A stretch of DNA of 64,000 nucleotides from Paenimyroides baculatum (GTDB lineage: Bacteria > Bacteroidota > Bacteroidia > Flavobacteriales > Flavobacteriaceae), in contig NZ_VWSG01000001.1 of assembly GCF_008629655.1 (NCBI RefSeq), forward strand, positions 124,001 through 188,000, in the 5' to 3' direction. Both the position numbers and the translations under genes were made by a program. Shown piece by piece: positions 32,991 through 42,128 of this stretch. Below the pieces are notes generated by a model. That model was not told where the DNA came from, made no database searches, and saw only the letters and a list, made by a program, of their open reading frames with translations. The stretch's first letter is position 1. Each line of letters starts with the position of its first letter.

Positions 32991-34584
32991 GCATTAGTTC
33001 TTTAGCGGCTTTAATGCCTTGGTAAAAAGCTTCTTCAAAAATAGATATTCCGCTTAAATCTGAATGAGCAAAGTAGATTTTGTTTTCAATTGGATGTGCT
33101 GCCTTTTTTATTTCTTCTGAAAAAATAAAATTTGGAAACGGACTAATCATTCCGTGTCCTTTTTTGTGGAGTTCCAACGAAATTACTTCGGTTGATATAT
33201 TGTAATGTGCTTTTTCTAAATCGCTTAAAACAACTTTTTTCCAATAATCATCGGTATTAGAAAGTAATCTTTTTCGTTCTGATTTTAAATCATCGGTACA
33301 CAAAGCAGCATAATATGTTATTGAAAAAGGCGTTTGATATTGGTTAAGCATTTGGTGCTGGTTGTAAATATAACCCAAGCCAAAACCGTTGTGTATAACG
33401 TTGTCCCAAGAAAGCGGAGCTCCTTCGCCAATAGGAAACTTGTTTAAGGCTAGTGTTGCAGTAATCCACGGCGCGTATTCAAACTTTTTAGAAATTTCGT
33501 TTCTGTTTTCTAAAATATATTTGTTTACAAACTGCGGTGTTGCCAAAATAACTTTATTGGCAATTATTTTGGTTGATGTTTTTAATCGATCGTCATAAAC
33601 AAATAATTCGACTTTGTTTTCAGTAGTCTTTACAGAATATACCAACACGTTTTTATGTGTTTTATTTTCTGTGTAGGGAAGAAATTTCTTTGCAATGAAA
33701 TAGTTTCCTTCTGGCCAGGTTAACACTTCGTTTTGCGTGTTTTTTCTTGAACAAAAATAATGAATACCTGCCCAAGCCGAAACTTTATCAATGCCAATTC
33801 CGTAATCGTCTTTACAGCAATAATTCAGATAAGTAAAAAGTTCAGCATTGTTCAAATTGTTCGCAAGTAGCCAATCTTTAAATGTTAACTGATCCAATTT
33901 TGTGAATTCTTCATCTTTTGATGATAAATTCAACGGAATATCAAACGCAAATGCGCCGTCTTTTCCTTTAGTATCTTTATAAAACTGCATTTTTTCATCG
34001 AACATTTTAAAAGATTGGTGATCTTCTTCCGAAAGTCCGTAATTCTGAATGATTCCTTCCTGCCAATAATTATGAATGAACAAGCGATCATGCGGAGTAA
34101 AACATAATTGCGATTCATCATAAACAGGAATTCCATCTTCTGAAAAATTGGTAATGATGTCGCTTTCATGTAAAAAATCAATCAAATTTTTGTTTGAATG
34201 ATTGGGCAGTGGCAGATAATGTGCCGCAACAGGATATTTGCTGTATTGATTTTGTTTACCTAATGAATTTCCGCCTAATTCGGTTTCCATTTCAATAAGT
34301 TTAAAATCGGTAATATTGTTTTTAGAAAGCCAGCGTGCAGCAGATAATCCGGAGATTCCACCGCCAATAATCACGATATTTTCATTGATTGTTTTTGAAG
34401 GTTTTGGAAAATCACCGGTACGCAAACGATGCCCCAGAATGTGATTGGTTCCCGTGATCTTGAAAATCAGTTTCTCGACCGTTTTTTTGCACGATTGCAC
34501 TAAAGGAATTGCAACCAATGCCAGTAATCCTGTTTTTAAAAAATTACGACGTGTCCAATTAAATTTTGCTCCACTCTTCATCAA
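32968..34584 (-). CDS. Tat-dependent FAD amine-oxidase-like lipoprotein
   Basis: 538 residues. The N-terminus has a twin-arginine motif T-R12-R13-N-F-L-K followed by a hydrophobic stretch and a lipobox-like VQSC (Cys32), so the folded flavoprotein is probably exported and lipidated. The FAD-binding fingerprint is NIVIIGGGISGLSAARWL (about 70-87), then EMETELGGNS, as in flavin amine oxidases. The family includes polyamine oxidases, so its place in an operon with AdoMet decarboxylase and a spermidine-synthase-like protein suggests that it oxidises the aminopropylated product. It overlaps the speE-like gene by 26 bases and the last gene by 23. Confidence 0.82.
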   Translation of the reverse strand: MMKSGAKFNWTRRNFLKTGLLALVAIPLVQSCKKTVEKLIFKITGTNHILGHRLRTGDFPKPSKTINENIVIIGGGISGLSAARWLSKNNITDFKLIEMETELGGNSLGKQNQYSKYPVAAHYLPLPNHSNKNLIDFLHESDIITNFSEDGIPVYDESQLCFTPHDRLFIHNYWQEGIIQNYGLSEEDHQSFKMFDEKMQFYKDTKGKDGAFAFDIPLNLSSKDEEFTKLDQLTFKDWLLANNLNNAELFTYLNYCCKDDYGIGIDKVSAWAGIHYFCSRKNTQNEVLTWPEGNYFIAKKFLPYTENKTHKNVLVYSVKTTENKVELFVYDDRLKTSTKIIANKVILATPQFVNKYILENRNEISKKFEYAPWITATLALNKFPIGEGAPLSWDNVIHNGFGLGYIYNQHQMLNQYQTPFSITYYAALCTDDLKSERKRLLSNTDDYWKKVVLSDLEKAHYNISTEVISLELHKKGHGMISPFPNFIFSEEIKKAAHPIENKIYFAHSDLSGISIFEEAFYQGIKAAKELMHDTALDS

Positions 34585-36073
34585 AATATCGAACTAAAGA
34601 TTGGTTATCTAAACGATTAATTTCAATATTTTCTGCTTTCATATCTTCAGAAAACTTACTAAACTCGTCTAAATTATAATTGTAAAACTTTAAATTGTTC
34701 AGCTTGCGGTACACTTTATTCAATCGAACCAGATTATTCGGAGAAAAAATAGCAAAGCCCCATTCACCAAAAGACGGTACATAGGTGTGATATCCGTTAA
34801 TATTCGGATACACCGAACCTATTGTTTCATGTACACACCAATACGATTTTGGCGCATAATAAGGCGAAGTGGTTTGAACGGTAACTACCGCGTTGGGCTG
34901 CATACTTTCATACAGCGTTTTATAAAAATAGGTGGTGTATAATTTACCTAAACTGTAATTAGACGGATCTGGAAAATCGATAATCACAACATCGTACTTC
35001 TCTTTGTTTTGCTGTAACCAGATAAACGCATCGGTATTATGAATGGTAACTTTTGGGCTGTTTAACGAATTGTGGTTGTGCTTGCGCAGTATTTCGTTTG
35101 TTTTGAATAGATTGGTCATTCCTTCATCTAAATCAACTAGCGTTATTTTTTTAACGTCTTTATACTTTAAAATTTCGCGAACAGCCAAACCATCGCCACC
35201 GCCTAATACCAAAACGTTTGATATTGCTGGTGCCGCAGCCATTGCCGGATGCACCAACACTTCGTGGTAACGATACTCGTCTTTGGTATTAAACTGTAAA
35301 TTGTTGTTCAAAAACAACTGATATTCGCCCGCACTTTCGGTTAAAATAATTCGTTGGTAAGGTGTACTTTGTTTGTAGATAATATTGTTTTGATACAGGT
35401 TGTTTTCGGTATATTTCAGCAAATCGTTTGAATATACAAAAGCAGTAACCAGTAAAGCCAAACTTAAAAAAGCCTTTATTTGCAGGCTTCGCAAGTTGAA
35501 AATTTCTTTTCTTAAAAAGATACAGAGCGATATTCCCACCAAAATATTGATAATTCCGAAGACTAATGATGTTCCCATAACACCTAGATAAGGAATCAAT
35601 AAAGTTGGAAATAAAACCGAAGCAATCAGCGCACCGATATAATCAAACGTAAAAACGTCTGAAACCAGTTCGCGAAAGGTTACGCGGTTTTTTAATATAT
35701 TCATTAAAATAGGAATTTCCATTCCCGATAAACATCCGGTTAAAAACACACTGAAGTAAAGTATAAACTGAAAATGCGATATTCTTTGGAAAAGCACAAA
35801 CAATACAACAGAACTTAATCCGCCGATTATACCTATTAAAAGTTCAATTTCTATAAAACGATCAATTAAATTTCTTTTGATGTATTTTGCCAAAAAAGAT
35901 CCTACACCCATTGAAAACAAATAGGTGCCAATAATAAAAGAAAACTGTTTTACCGAATCGCCCAGTAAATAACTGGCTAAAGCACCCGCAACCAATTCAT
36001 AAACCAAACCGCAGGTTGATACTATAAAAACTGCGACCAGTAGAAAAAGTTGAAAACGTTTGTTTTTATCCAT
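34559..36073 (-). CDS. Membrane-bound spermidine/spermine synthase-like protein
   Basis: 504 residues. Residues 1-215 contain about seven membrane helices, beginning VFIVSTCGLVYELVAGAL, a pattern common to bacterial membrane-bound aminopropyltransferase homologues. The C-terminal half (230-504) is a spermidine-synthase-type Rossmann domain: VLVLGGGDGLAVREILKY, VTLVDLDEGM, DAFIWLQ and VVIIDFPDPSNYSLGKLYT. The FPDP segment corresponds to the active-site DxxDP loop; Asp is present. It would transfer aminopropyl groups from decarboxylated AdoMet, at the membrane. It overlaps its neighbours (8 and 26 bases). Housekeeping spermidine synthase normally lacks the membrane part, so this is likely a dedicated enzyme. 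Confidence 0.85.
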   Translation of the reverse strand: MDKNKRFQLFLLVAVFIVSTCGLVYELVAGALASYLLGDSVKQFSFIIGTYLFSMGVGSFLAKYIKRNLIDRFIEIELLIGIIGGLSSVVLFVLFQRISHFQFILYFSVFLTGCLSGMEIPILMNILKNRVTFRELVSDVFTFDYIGALIASVLFPTLLIPYLGVMGTSLVFGIINILVGISLCIFLRKEIFNLRSLQIKAFLSLALLVTAFVYSNDLLKYTENNLYQNNIIYKQSTPYQRIILTESAGEYQLFLNNNLQFNTKDEYRYHEVLVHPAMAAAPAISNVLVLGGGDGLAVREILKYKDVKKITLVDLDEGMTNLFKTNEILRKHNHNSLNSPKVTIHNTDAFIWLQQNKEKYDVVIIDFPDPSNYSLGKLYTTYFYKTLYESMQPNAVVTVQTTSPYYAPKSYWCVHETIGSVYPNINGYHTYVPSFGEWGFAIFSPNNLVRLNKVYRKLNNLKFYNYNLDEFSKFSEDMKAENIEINRLDNQSLVRYFDEEWSKI

Positions 36074-36278
36074 GTAGCGCAGCGCTAATTATCATAGATA
36101 TTCCAATGATAAATCCTGCAAAAACAATGGCAAGTGCAATGTTTTTATTTTCTACTATTTCTTTCCAAGAATTTTCCGGAGTTAGTTTTTCAACAATTAA
36201 ATAAGCAATCAGTAAAATTATTATTCCCAATATTGAATAGATTGCCGAATTTGTTATTCCGTTTAAAATTTGTTGCAT
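36066..36278 (-). CDS. DUF350 small membrane protein (YjfL-like)
   Basis: 70 residues with two membrane helices (about 8-30 and 45-68), joined by a polar loop KLTPENSWKEIVENKN, the pattern of the DUF350/YjfL family. Function unknown; the family is repeatedly found with AdoMet decarboxylase, DUF4178 and ATP-grasp polyamine ligases in envelope-stress loci. Between DUF4178 (6-base gap) and the speE-like gene (overlap 8 bases). Confidence 0.8.
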   Translation of the reverse strand: MQQILNGITNSAIYSILGIIILLIAYLIVEKLTPENSWKEIVENKNIALAIVFAGFIIGISMIISAALHG

Positions 36279-36284
36279 AATAGT

Positions 36285-37688
36285 TTATTTATGGGAAGCT
36301 CCCGATGATGAATAGGTTCTGGCTATATAATGTACTCTGTTGCCCGTGTAGTTGGCATTTTCTAATTCGGTATTAACTTTTGATGAATTGCAGGTTAAGT
36401 TCGATATAAACATATAATTTCCAAAAATGTATAATCCTAAAATTATTCCTGCATATTTTAAAGGTTCGTAATTTTTGTATTTGTAAACGTTTTTAAAATC
36501 TTGTAATTCGTTTGTATGGTTTCTGTTAATAATCGTGTAATAGTAAAAAAAGGCAGCGGTTAAAGTAATTATAATAGAAATATACAGCCAAACCTGACTA
36601 ACGCCACCAACAGTTATTTTGTAATCAACATCATACGAATTTTCTGGCTTATTAATGTTTGCAGTATAATGAAAAGCCAAATGATACGAGCCTTTATCTA
36701 CACCGCAAAAAGTTACTTCGTTACCCGATGCGTAATTTTGTGAATTATTGAAATGTTTAAAAGTTTCGGTTAAATGCGTAGCGTTTGTTTTTTCGTTAAC
36801 CAATGATACATTTAAAGCAATGTCCGGATCTGTAACTTCTGATACAAATGAAAGTTTAATCTTTTTATCATGACCCTTAACATCAAAAGGCGGACTTATA
36901 AACTGATTACTTGTAGAATTTGCCTTAATAATACTGTTGGTATAAGTAACCATATCTACATTGTTGTAATTTAAAGCATAATGCAAACCACCGATCACTA
37001 AAGAAATCAAAGCAAAAAACAACACCAGATTTTTTAATACATTGTTGTTTTTGTAGATGCTTTCGCGTTCTTTTATAAATAGTTTTCTAAAACTTGTTTT
37101 GTTTAAATATTCGCCAAAAAAAACTTCGGTAACATCGCCATATTTTTCAACCGATAAAAACTGACTTTGATTATAATTGTGCTGAAACGTTCTGTTGTAC
37201 GATTCTTCTAAAATGTTATTAAAGAAAACACCGTGTGCCGCAACAGGTAATGCGTACTGTGCAAATTCAAAATCATATCCAGATCCTTTATACTTTATGG
37301 TTCCGCCTAATTTTGCTTGCTCTGTCAGTTCTGTGGTAATAGGAATCTCTGTTAAGAACGAATTAAAATCGCTTCCGTGCGATAAAAATATTAGATCACC
37401 GTTTTTGTCGGCTAAAATATATTCGTTCCACGAAACATAACTTCCTTTTTCTTGTTTGGTCGATATACCTACAATGTAATACGTTCGTCCGTTATAAGTA
37501 ACCGTTTCATTTAACGACGCGTATACATCTTTAAAAGAGCCCGTTATTTTACCAGCATATTCCGTTGAGGTTTCGTTGATTTTAGATATGGACGAACAAA
37601 CTGGGCACGCAAAAGTTTGCGGCTTTAATTTAGTGTAAGCAATTTCGGTAACACTGTGGCAGTTTGCACATTGATATTTTGCATTCAT
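36285..37688 (-). CDS. DUF4178 domain protein with N-terminal zinc ribbon and C-terminal membrane helices
   Basis: 467 residues. An N-terminal zinc ribbon (CANC at 7-10 and CPVC at 33-36) precedes beta-rich DUF4178 domain sequence with GRTYYIVGISTKQEKGSYVSWNEYILADKNG-type strands (about 65-97). Three membrane helices (about 223-240, 377-397, 416-436) bracket an extracytoplasmic beta domain. The gene overlaps speD by one base (ATGA) and precedes DUF350 by 6 bases. The DUF4178 domain is known only from this kind of locus and has no assigned activity; it may hold or deliver the modified lipid or polyamine. Assignment of the domain is from memory of its sequence pattern. Confidence 0.75.
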   Translation of the reverse strand: MNAKYQCANCHSVTEIAYTKLKPQTFACPVCSSISKINETSTEYAGKITGSFKDVYASLNETVTYNGRTYYIVGISTKQEKGSYVSWNEYILADKNGDLIFLSHGSDFNSFLTEIPITTELTEQAKLGGTIKYKGSGYDFEFAQYALPVAAHGVFFNNILEESYNRTFQHNYNQSQFLSVEKYGDVTEVFFGEYLNKTSFRKLFIKERESIYKNNNVLKNLVLFFALISLVIGGLHYALNYNNVDMVTYTNSIIKANSTSNQFISPPFDVKGHDKKIKLSFVSEVTDPDIALNVSLVNEKTNATHLTETFKHFNNSQNYASGNEVTFCGVDKGSYHLAFHYTANINKPENSYDVDYKITVGGVSQVWLYISIIITLTAAFFYYYTIINRNHTNELQDFKNVYKYKNYEPLKYAGIILGLYIFGNYMFISNLTCNSSKVNTELENANYTGNRVHYIARTYSSSGASHK

Positions 37689-38059
37689 TAGCGGTACACA
37701 TTTGTTTCATTTAACACTTCGGCATTAAAAAATTGTTTGTAGGCAGTACTTAAAGCTTCTACTTTTTGTGTATTGTCTTTTAAGTAATTGCATAGATAGA
37801 TGTCAAGCGTTAATTGCTCAAATTCCGGCCAGGTATGTATGCAGATGTGCGATTCTTTTAAGCAAAAAGCCATTGTGTATCCGCTTGAATCAAATGAGTG
37901 ATGCGATATACCTACAATTTCCAAATTAAAATCGTTAATAAGATTTTTAGAAAATTCCTGAAAGTTTTCAAGCGAAGTTAAAAGCATTTCGTCTTTAACC
38001 TGTAGAGTAAGCAGTTTGTGTAATCCGGGATTGTATAAGCTTTTTTCTGATTGATTCAT
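37688..38059 (-). CDS. speD: S-adenosylmethionine decarboxylase proenzyme, SpeD/SpeH type
   Basis: 123 residues, the small prokaryotic class 1b. The self-cleavage site that makes the pyruvoyl group is Glu69-Ser70 in LKESHICIHTWPEF, with proton-donor His75 and Cys90 at the family's spacing (+5 and +20 from the serine). The product, decarboxylated AdoMet, is the aminopropyl donor for the downstream speE-like enzyme. It is the first gene of a six-gene leftward operon with gaps or overlaps under 10 bases. No arginine/ornithine decarboxylase is present, so the acceptor amine is not evident. Confidence 0.93.
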   Translation of the reverse strand: MNQSEKSLYNPGLHKLLTLQVKDEMLLTSLENFQEFSKNLINDFNLEIVGISHHSFDSSGYTMAFCLKESHICIHTWPEFEQLTLDIYLCNYLKDNTQKVEALSTAYKQFFNAEVLNETNVYR

Positions 38060-38107
38060 TTTTCTTTCAAAAGTGTTAACAAATATATAAAAAGAACCAT
38101 AAAAAAC

Positions 38108-38132
38108 AAAAGCCCAACAACTGTTGGACTTT
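38108..38132 (-). terminator. Terminator after pckA
   Basis: AAAGCCCAACA, loop ACT, TGTTGGACTTT; lies between pckA and the speD operon. Confidence 0.75.
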
Positions 38133-38152
38133 AATTTAATATTTCAAGAAGA

Positions 38153-39796
38153 TTATAATTGTGGACCCGCCGCAACTAATGATTTTCCTTCTTCGTTATC
38201 TGTGTAGTTTTCGAAATTTGTTACGAATAACTTCGCTAAATCTGTAGCTTTTGTTTCCCATTCACTTGCAGTTGCATACGTGTTTCTAGGATCTAAAATG
38301 TTGGTATCAACACCTTCTAAACCTGTAGGAACTGCTAAATTGAAAATTGGAACAATTGTAGTTTCAGCATTTTCGATAGATCCATCTAAAATACGGTCGA
38401 TAATTGCACGGGTATCTTTAATAGAAATACGTTTTCCGGTACCATTCCAACCAGTGTTAACCATGTAAGCGGTAGCATTGTGCTCTTCCATTTTCTTAAC
38501 TAATTCTTCACCGTATTTAGTTGGGTGCAAGCTTAAGAATGCTTTACCAAAACAAGCCGAAAAAGTAGGTTCTGGTTGTGTAACACCACGCTCTGTTCCT
38601 GCTAATTTTGCTGTAAATCCTGATAAGAAATAGTATTTTGTTTGTTCTGGAGTTAATTTAGAAACCGGAGGCATAACACCAAAAGCATCTGCAGTTAAGA
38701 AGATTACTTTTTTAGCGTGACCTGCTTTAGAAACCGGTTTTACAATATTCTCAATATGTTCAATAGGATACGAAACACGAGTGTTTTGTGTTACAGATCC
38801 ATCTTTAAAATCAATTTTTCCTTCAGCATCAAGTGTTACATTTTCTAACAATGCATCACGTTTAATAGCTGCAAAAATTTCTGGTTCGTGTTCTTTACTT
38901 AAATCAATTGTTTTAGCATAACATCCGCCTTCAAAATTGAAAACACCATCTTTATCCCATCCGTGCTCATCATCGCCAATCAATTCACGTTTTGGATCTG
39001 TTGATAAAGTTGTTTTTCCTGTTCCCGATAAACCAAAGAAAACAGCAACATCGCCTTCTTTACCTTTGTTTGCAGAACAGTGCATTGAAGCAATTCCTTG
39101 TAATGGCAAGTAGTAGTTCATCATAGAGAACATACCTTTTTTCATTTCGCCACCGTACCAAGTACCGCCAATTAACTGCATTTTTTCTGTTAAGTTGAAT
39201 GCAATGTAAACTTCAGAATTTAAGTTGTGTGATTTGTAATCTTTAAATGAAGTTTTAGATGCGTTGATTACCACGAAATCTGGCTCGCCAAAGTTTTCTA
39301 ATTCAGCGTCTGTTGGGCGGATAAACATATTTTTTACAAAATGTGCCTGCCAAGCAACTTCCATTATAAAACGTACTTTCAAACGAGTATCTTCGTTAGC
39401 ACCGCAAAAAGCATCAACAACATATAATTTTTTACCTGATAATTCAGAAGTTGCGTTTTGCTTTAAAGCTTCCCAAGTATCTTGAGAAATAGGTTTGTTA
39501 TCGTTTTTAGCGTTTTCAGAAGTCCACCAGATAGTGTTTTCTGTAACTGCATCTTTTACAATGTATTTATCTTTAGGAGAACGTCCGGTGAAATCACCCG
39601 TCATAACGTTTACTGCTCCAAGTTCCGATACTTGTCCGCGCTCAAAACCTTGCAAGTTATCATCTGTTTCAGCTTTAAATAACTCATCGTACGACGGATT
39701 GTAAATAATTTCTGTTACATTGTTAATTCCGTACTTATCTAAAGATATTGATTTTGAAACCTTCATTTTTAAATCTTGTGTTGTGTTAATTTGCAT
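38153..39796 (-). CDS. pckA: Phosphoenolpyruvate carboxykinase (ATP)
   Basis: 547 residues. P-loop [11 protein letters not shown] with the kinase-1a motif, the oxaloacetate-binding Arg in [30 protein letters not shown], and DDEHGW/metal-binding segments are present. It makes PEP from oxaloacetate with ATP (gluconeogenesis). The frame has two possible starts, ATG 39796 and ATG 39766 (MKVSKSISL); the second fits the N-terminus of relatives better, and residues 1-10 are weakly conserved. Confidence 0.96.
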   Translation of the reverse strand: MQINTTQDLKMKVSKSISLDKYGINNVTEIIYNPSYDELFKAETDDNLQGFERGQVSELGAVNVMTGDFTGRSPKDKYIVKDAVTENTIWWTSENAKNDNKPISQDTWEALKQNATSELSGKKLYVVDAFCGANEDTRLKVRFIMEVAWQAHFVKNMFIRPTDAELENFGEPDFVVINASKTSFKDYKSHNLNSEVYIAFNLTEKMQLIGGTWYGGEMKKGMFSMMNYYLPLQGIASMHCSANKGKEGDVAVFFGLSGTGKTTLSTDPKRELIGDDEHGWDKDGVFNFEGGCYAKTIDLSKEHEPEIFAAIKRDALLENVTLDAEGKIDFKDGSVTQNTRVSYPIEHIENIVKPVSKAGHAKKVIFLTADAFGVMPPVSKLTPEQTKYYFLSGFTAKLAGTERGVTQPEPTFSACFGKAFLSLHPTKYGEELVKKMEEHNATAYMVNTGWNGTGKRISIKDTRAIIDRILDGSIENAETTIVPIFNLAVPTGLEGVDTNILDPRNTYATASEWETKATDLAKLFVTNFENYTDNEEGKSLVAAGPQL

Positions 39797-39829
39797 ACAA
39801 ACTTACTAATAAATTTAGTATTTTTTTTA

Positions 39830-40219
39830 TTAATTGTTTTTTTGTTTCATTGAATAAAAAGCCGTTAAAAACCAGCTTACTATTAAAAATAATCCGCCAA
39901 CGGGTGTTACTGGTCCTAAAAATTTAAAGTTTATGCCCGATAAACCTTGGGTTGCCAGTAAAAAAATAGACCCCGAAAATAAAAAAACGCCTATGGTAGT
40001 TAAAATACCAATGGTTCGCTTGTTTTTTTCTGTTAGTACATTTAATTGCGAAACAAGCAGTAAAAACAATGCGTGATATATTTGGTATCTTACGCCGGTT
40101 TCAAAGCTTACAAGCTGCTCTGCTGTTAAAACTTCTTTTAGTGCATGTGCGCCAAAAGCACCTAAAATTATTGCAACAAATCCAAAAAAAGCTGCCAATG
40201 TTACTAACTTTCTAGTCAT
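39830..40219 (-). CDS. DUF423 family membrane protein
   Basis: 129 residues from the ATG at 40219 (MTRKLVTLAAFFGF). Four membrane helices with the family pattern ILGAFGAHALK (about 18-28), FETGVRYQIYHAL and SGSIFLLA, followed by PVGGLFLIVSW. Function unknown. An upstream in-frame ATG (40276) gives a charged 19-residue extension, unlikely because it separates the first helix from its start. Confidence 0.88.
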   Translation of the reverse strand: MTRKLVTLAAFFGFVAIILGAFGAHALKEVLTAEQLVSFETGVRYQIYHALFLLLVSQLNVLTEKNKRTIGILTTIGVFLFSGSIFLLATQGLSGINFKFLGPVTPVGGLFLIVSWFLTAFYSMKQKNN

Positions 40220-40321
40220 GGGAAAATTTTTGTCAAATGTACACTTTTTTATTTTTCGATAAGTGTTTTTTTTCATGCGCTATTTTTTTAGTACTTTTAG
40301 CACATTCAAAACCAGAAATTA

Positions 40322-41680
40322 ATGAAAAATATATTGTTGTTTGGTTCAGGAAGATCAACTTCTTCTTTAATCAAATATTTGTTGGAACGTACAGAAACAC
40401 ATCAGTTCAAACTTCATATTGTCGATCAGTCGATCACATCAATCCAAGAAAAAATCGCCGATAACCCCAACGCATTTGCCATTGCTTTAGATATTCATAA
40501 CGATGCAGAACGAACCAAATTAATAGAAAAAGCCGATGTAGTAATTTCTATGATGCCTGCTTTTTTACACCCGATTATTGCTGCCGATTGTCTTAAATTT
40601 AGTAAGCATTTAGTGACCGCATCGTACATTTCGAACGAATTAAAAGAAATGGATGGCGAAGTGAAAGCTAAAGGTTTGATTTTTATGAACGAATGTGGAT
40701 TAGATCCGGGGATTGATCACATGAGTGCCATGAAAGTTTTAGACGAGATTAGAGAAAAAGGCGGAAATCCGGTTCATTTTGAAAGTTTCTGTGGTGGTTT
40801 GGTTGCTCCCGAATCTGATGATAACATCTGGAAATATAAATTCTCATGGAATCCTCGTAACGTGGTTGTTGCCGGGCAAGGCGGTGCTGCGAAGTTTTTG
40901 CAGCAAGGAACTTATAAATATATTCCGTATCAGCGTATCTTTAAACGTACCGAATTTTTAGAAATTGAAGGTTTTGGAAGATTTGAAGCGTATGCAAACC
41001 GAGATTCGTTAGGATATCGCGAAGCGTATGGTTTGCAAAATGCCCATACTATTTACCGTGGAACCATGCGTAGAGTGGGTTATTCGCGTGCTTGGAATAT
41101 GTTGGTGCAATTGGGTGTGACTGATGATACGTACACGATTGAAGATTCTGAAAACATGACGTATCGCGAATTTATCAATTCGTTTTTATATTATCACCCA
41201 ACCGATTCTGTAGAGGTAAAATTCCGTTTGACTTTAAATGTGGAACAAGACGATACTGTTTGGGACAAGTTTTTAGCTTTGGATCTTTTCAATAACGATA
41301 AAAAAGTCGGCTTGAAAAATGCAACGCCAGCTCAGGTAATGGAAAAAATTCTTTCTGAAAAATGGACGTTGCAACCAAATGATAAAGACATGATTGTAAT
41401 GTATCATAAATTTGGGTACACCATGCAGGGAAGTACTGAAACTTTTCAGATAGATTCTACAATGGTTTGTTTGGGAGAAGATGCTGTATTAACCGGAATG
41501 GCAAAAACAGTTGGTTTGCCAGTTGGTATCATTACCCTTAAAATATTAAATGGTGAAATTACTACACCTGGAATACAAATGCCACTTACAAAAGAGGTTT
41601 ACGAGCCTGTTTTAAAAGAACTGGAAACTTTTGGAATTATCTTCCAAGAAAAAGAAGTTCCTTACGATGGTGGAATTTAA
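40322..41680 (+). CDS. Saccharopine dehydrogenase-like protein
   Basis: 452 residues. N-terminal Rossmann fold, ILLFGSGRSTSSLIKYLL, then the family motif SMMPAFLHPIIA and ASYISNELKEMD, GLDPGIDHMSAM. It is homologous to the reductase half (LYS9-type) of lysine metabolism, which interconverts saccharopine with aminoadipate semialdehyde and glutamate. In Bacteroidota the gene is frequent but its in vivo substrate is not firmly shown; lysine catabolism is likely. Divergent from DUF423; ends in a 20-bp terminator. Confidence 0.88.
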   Translation: MKNILLFGSGRSTSSLIKYLLERTETHQFKLHIVDQSITSIQEKIADNPNAFAIALDIHNDAERTKLIEKADVVISMMPAFLHPIIAADCLKFSKHLVTASYISNELKEMDGEVKAKGLIFMNECGLDPGIDHMSAMKVLDEIREKGGNPVHFESFCGGLVAPESDDNIWKYKFSWNPRNVVVAGQGGAAKFLQQGTYKYIPYQRIFKRTEFLEIEGFGRFEAYANRDSLGYREAYGLQNAHTIYRGTMRRVGYSRAWNMLVQLGVTDDTYTIEDSENMTYREFINSFLYYHPTDSVEVKFRLTLNVEQDDTVWDKFLALDLFNNDKKVGLKNATPAQVMEKILSEKWTLQPNDKDMIVMYHKFGYTMQGSTETFQIDSTMVCLGEDAVLTGMAKTVGLPVGIITLKILNGEITTPGIQMPLTKEVYEPVLKELETFGIIFQEKEVPYDGGI

Positions 41681-41724
41681 AAAACTACAACCCCGATTCA
41701 ATATTGAATCGGGGTTGTAGTTTT
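41681..41724 (+). terminator. Strong terminator after the saccharopine dehydrogenase gene
   Basis: 20-bp perfect stem AAAACTACAACCCCGATTCA with its complement, four-base loop and a T-run. Confidence 0.9.
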
Positions 41725-41816
41725 TTAGCTAATATTGGTAGTAATTGTATGCGGCAAATAAATCAAAAAAATAACCACCTTATTTAATAAGATGGTTTGT
41801 TCTGTGAGATAGTATA

Positions 41817-42014
41817 TTAACTTACTTTAATACCCATAAATAAATCATTTTTTTTTACTACAAGTAAAATTTTCATATTGTTTTCGCTGTGTTTGCGATT
41901 TTTTTTAAAATCTTCATTTACTTGTCGCATCAAACATTCTCGAATCAGAAATAATTCTTCTTCTTTAAATATTTTATAAAGATAGTAATTAAATTTAACA
42001 AAAGCGAATCTTTT
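41817..42014 (-). other. Open frame without a start codon in the 400-bp gap before the ABC gene, possible gene remnant
   Basis: The gap 41725-42128 has no gene. On the minus strand a frame from TAA (42015-42017) to TAA at 41817-41819 codes 65 residues without an ATG at its beginning (contains KEEELFLIRECLMRQVN and ends NDLFMGIKVS). Composition is protein-like (Lys/Glu/Leu) but nothing is recognised, so it may be a decayed gene or chance AT-rich reading. The rest is AT-rich with a hairpin AACCACCTTATT/AATAAGATGGTT at 41772-41797. Confidence 0.25.
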
Positions 42015-42128
42015 TATTTTGTTAATCTATGTTTTAAACGTTGATAGTGTAATGATGTTAATATAATATCTGTATATTAGTAATTTATAAAAATTACTAT
42101 TGAAACATCATCATTATAACGCACGCTT

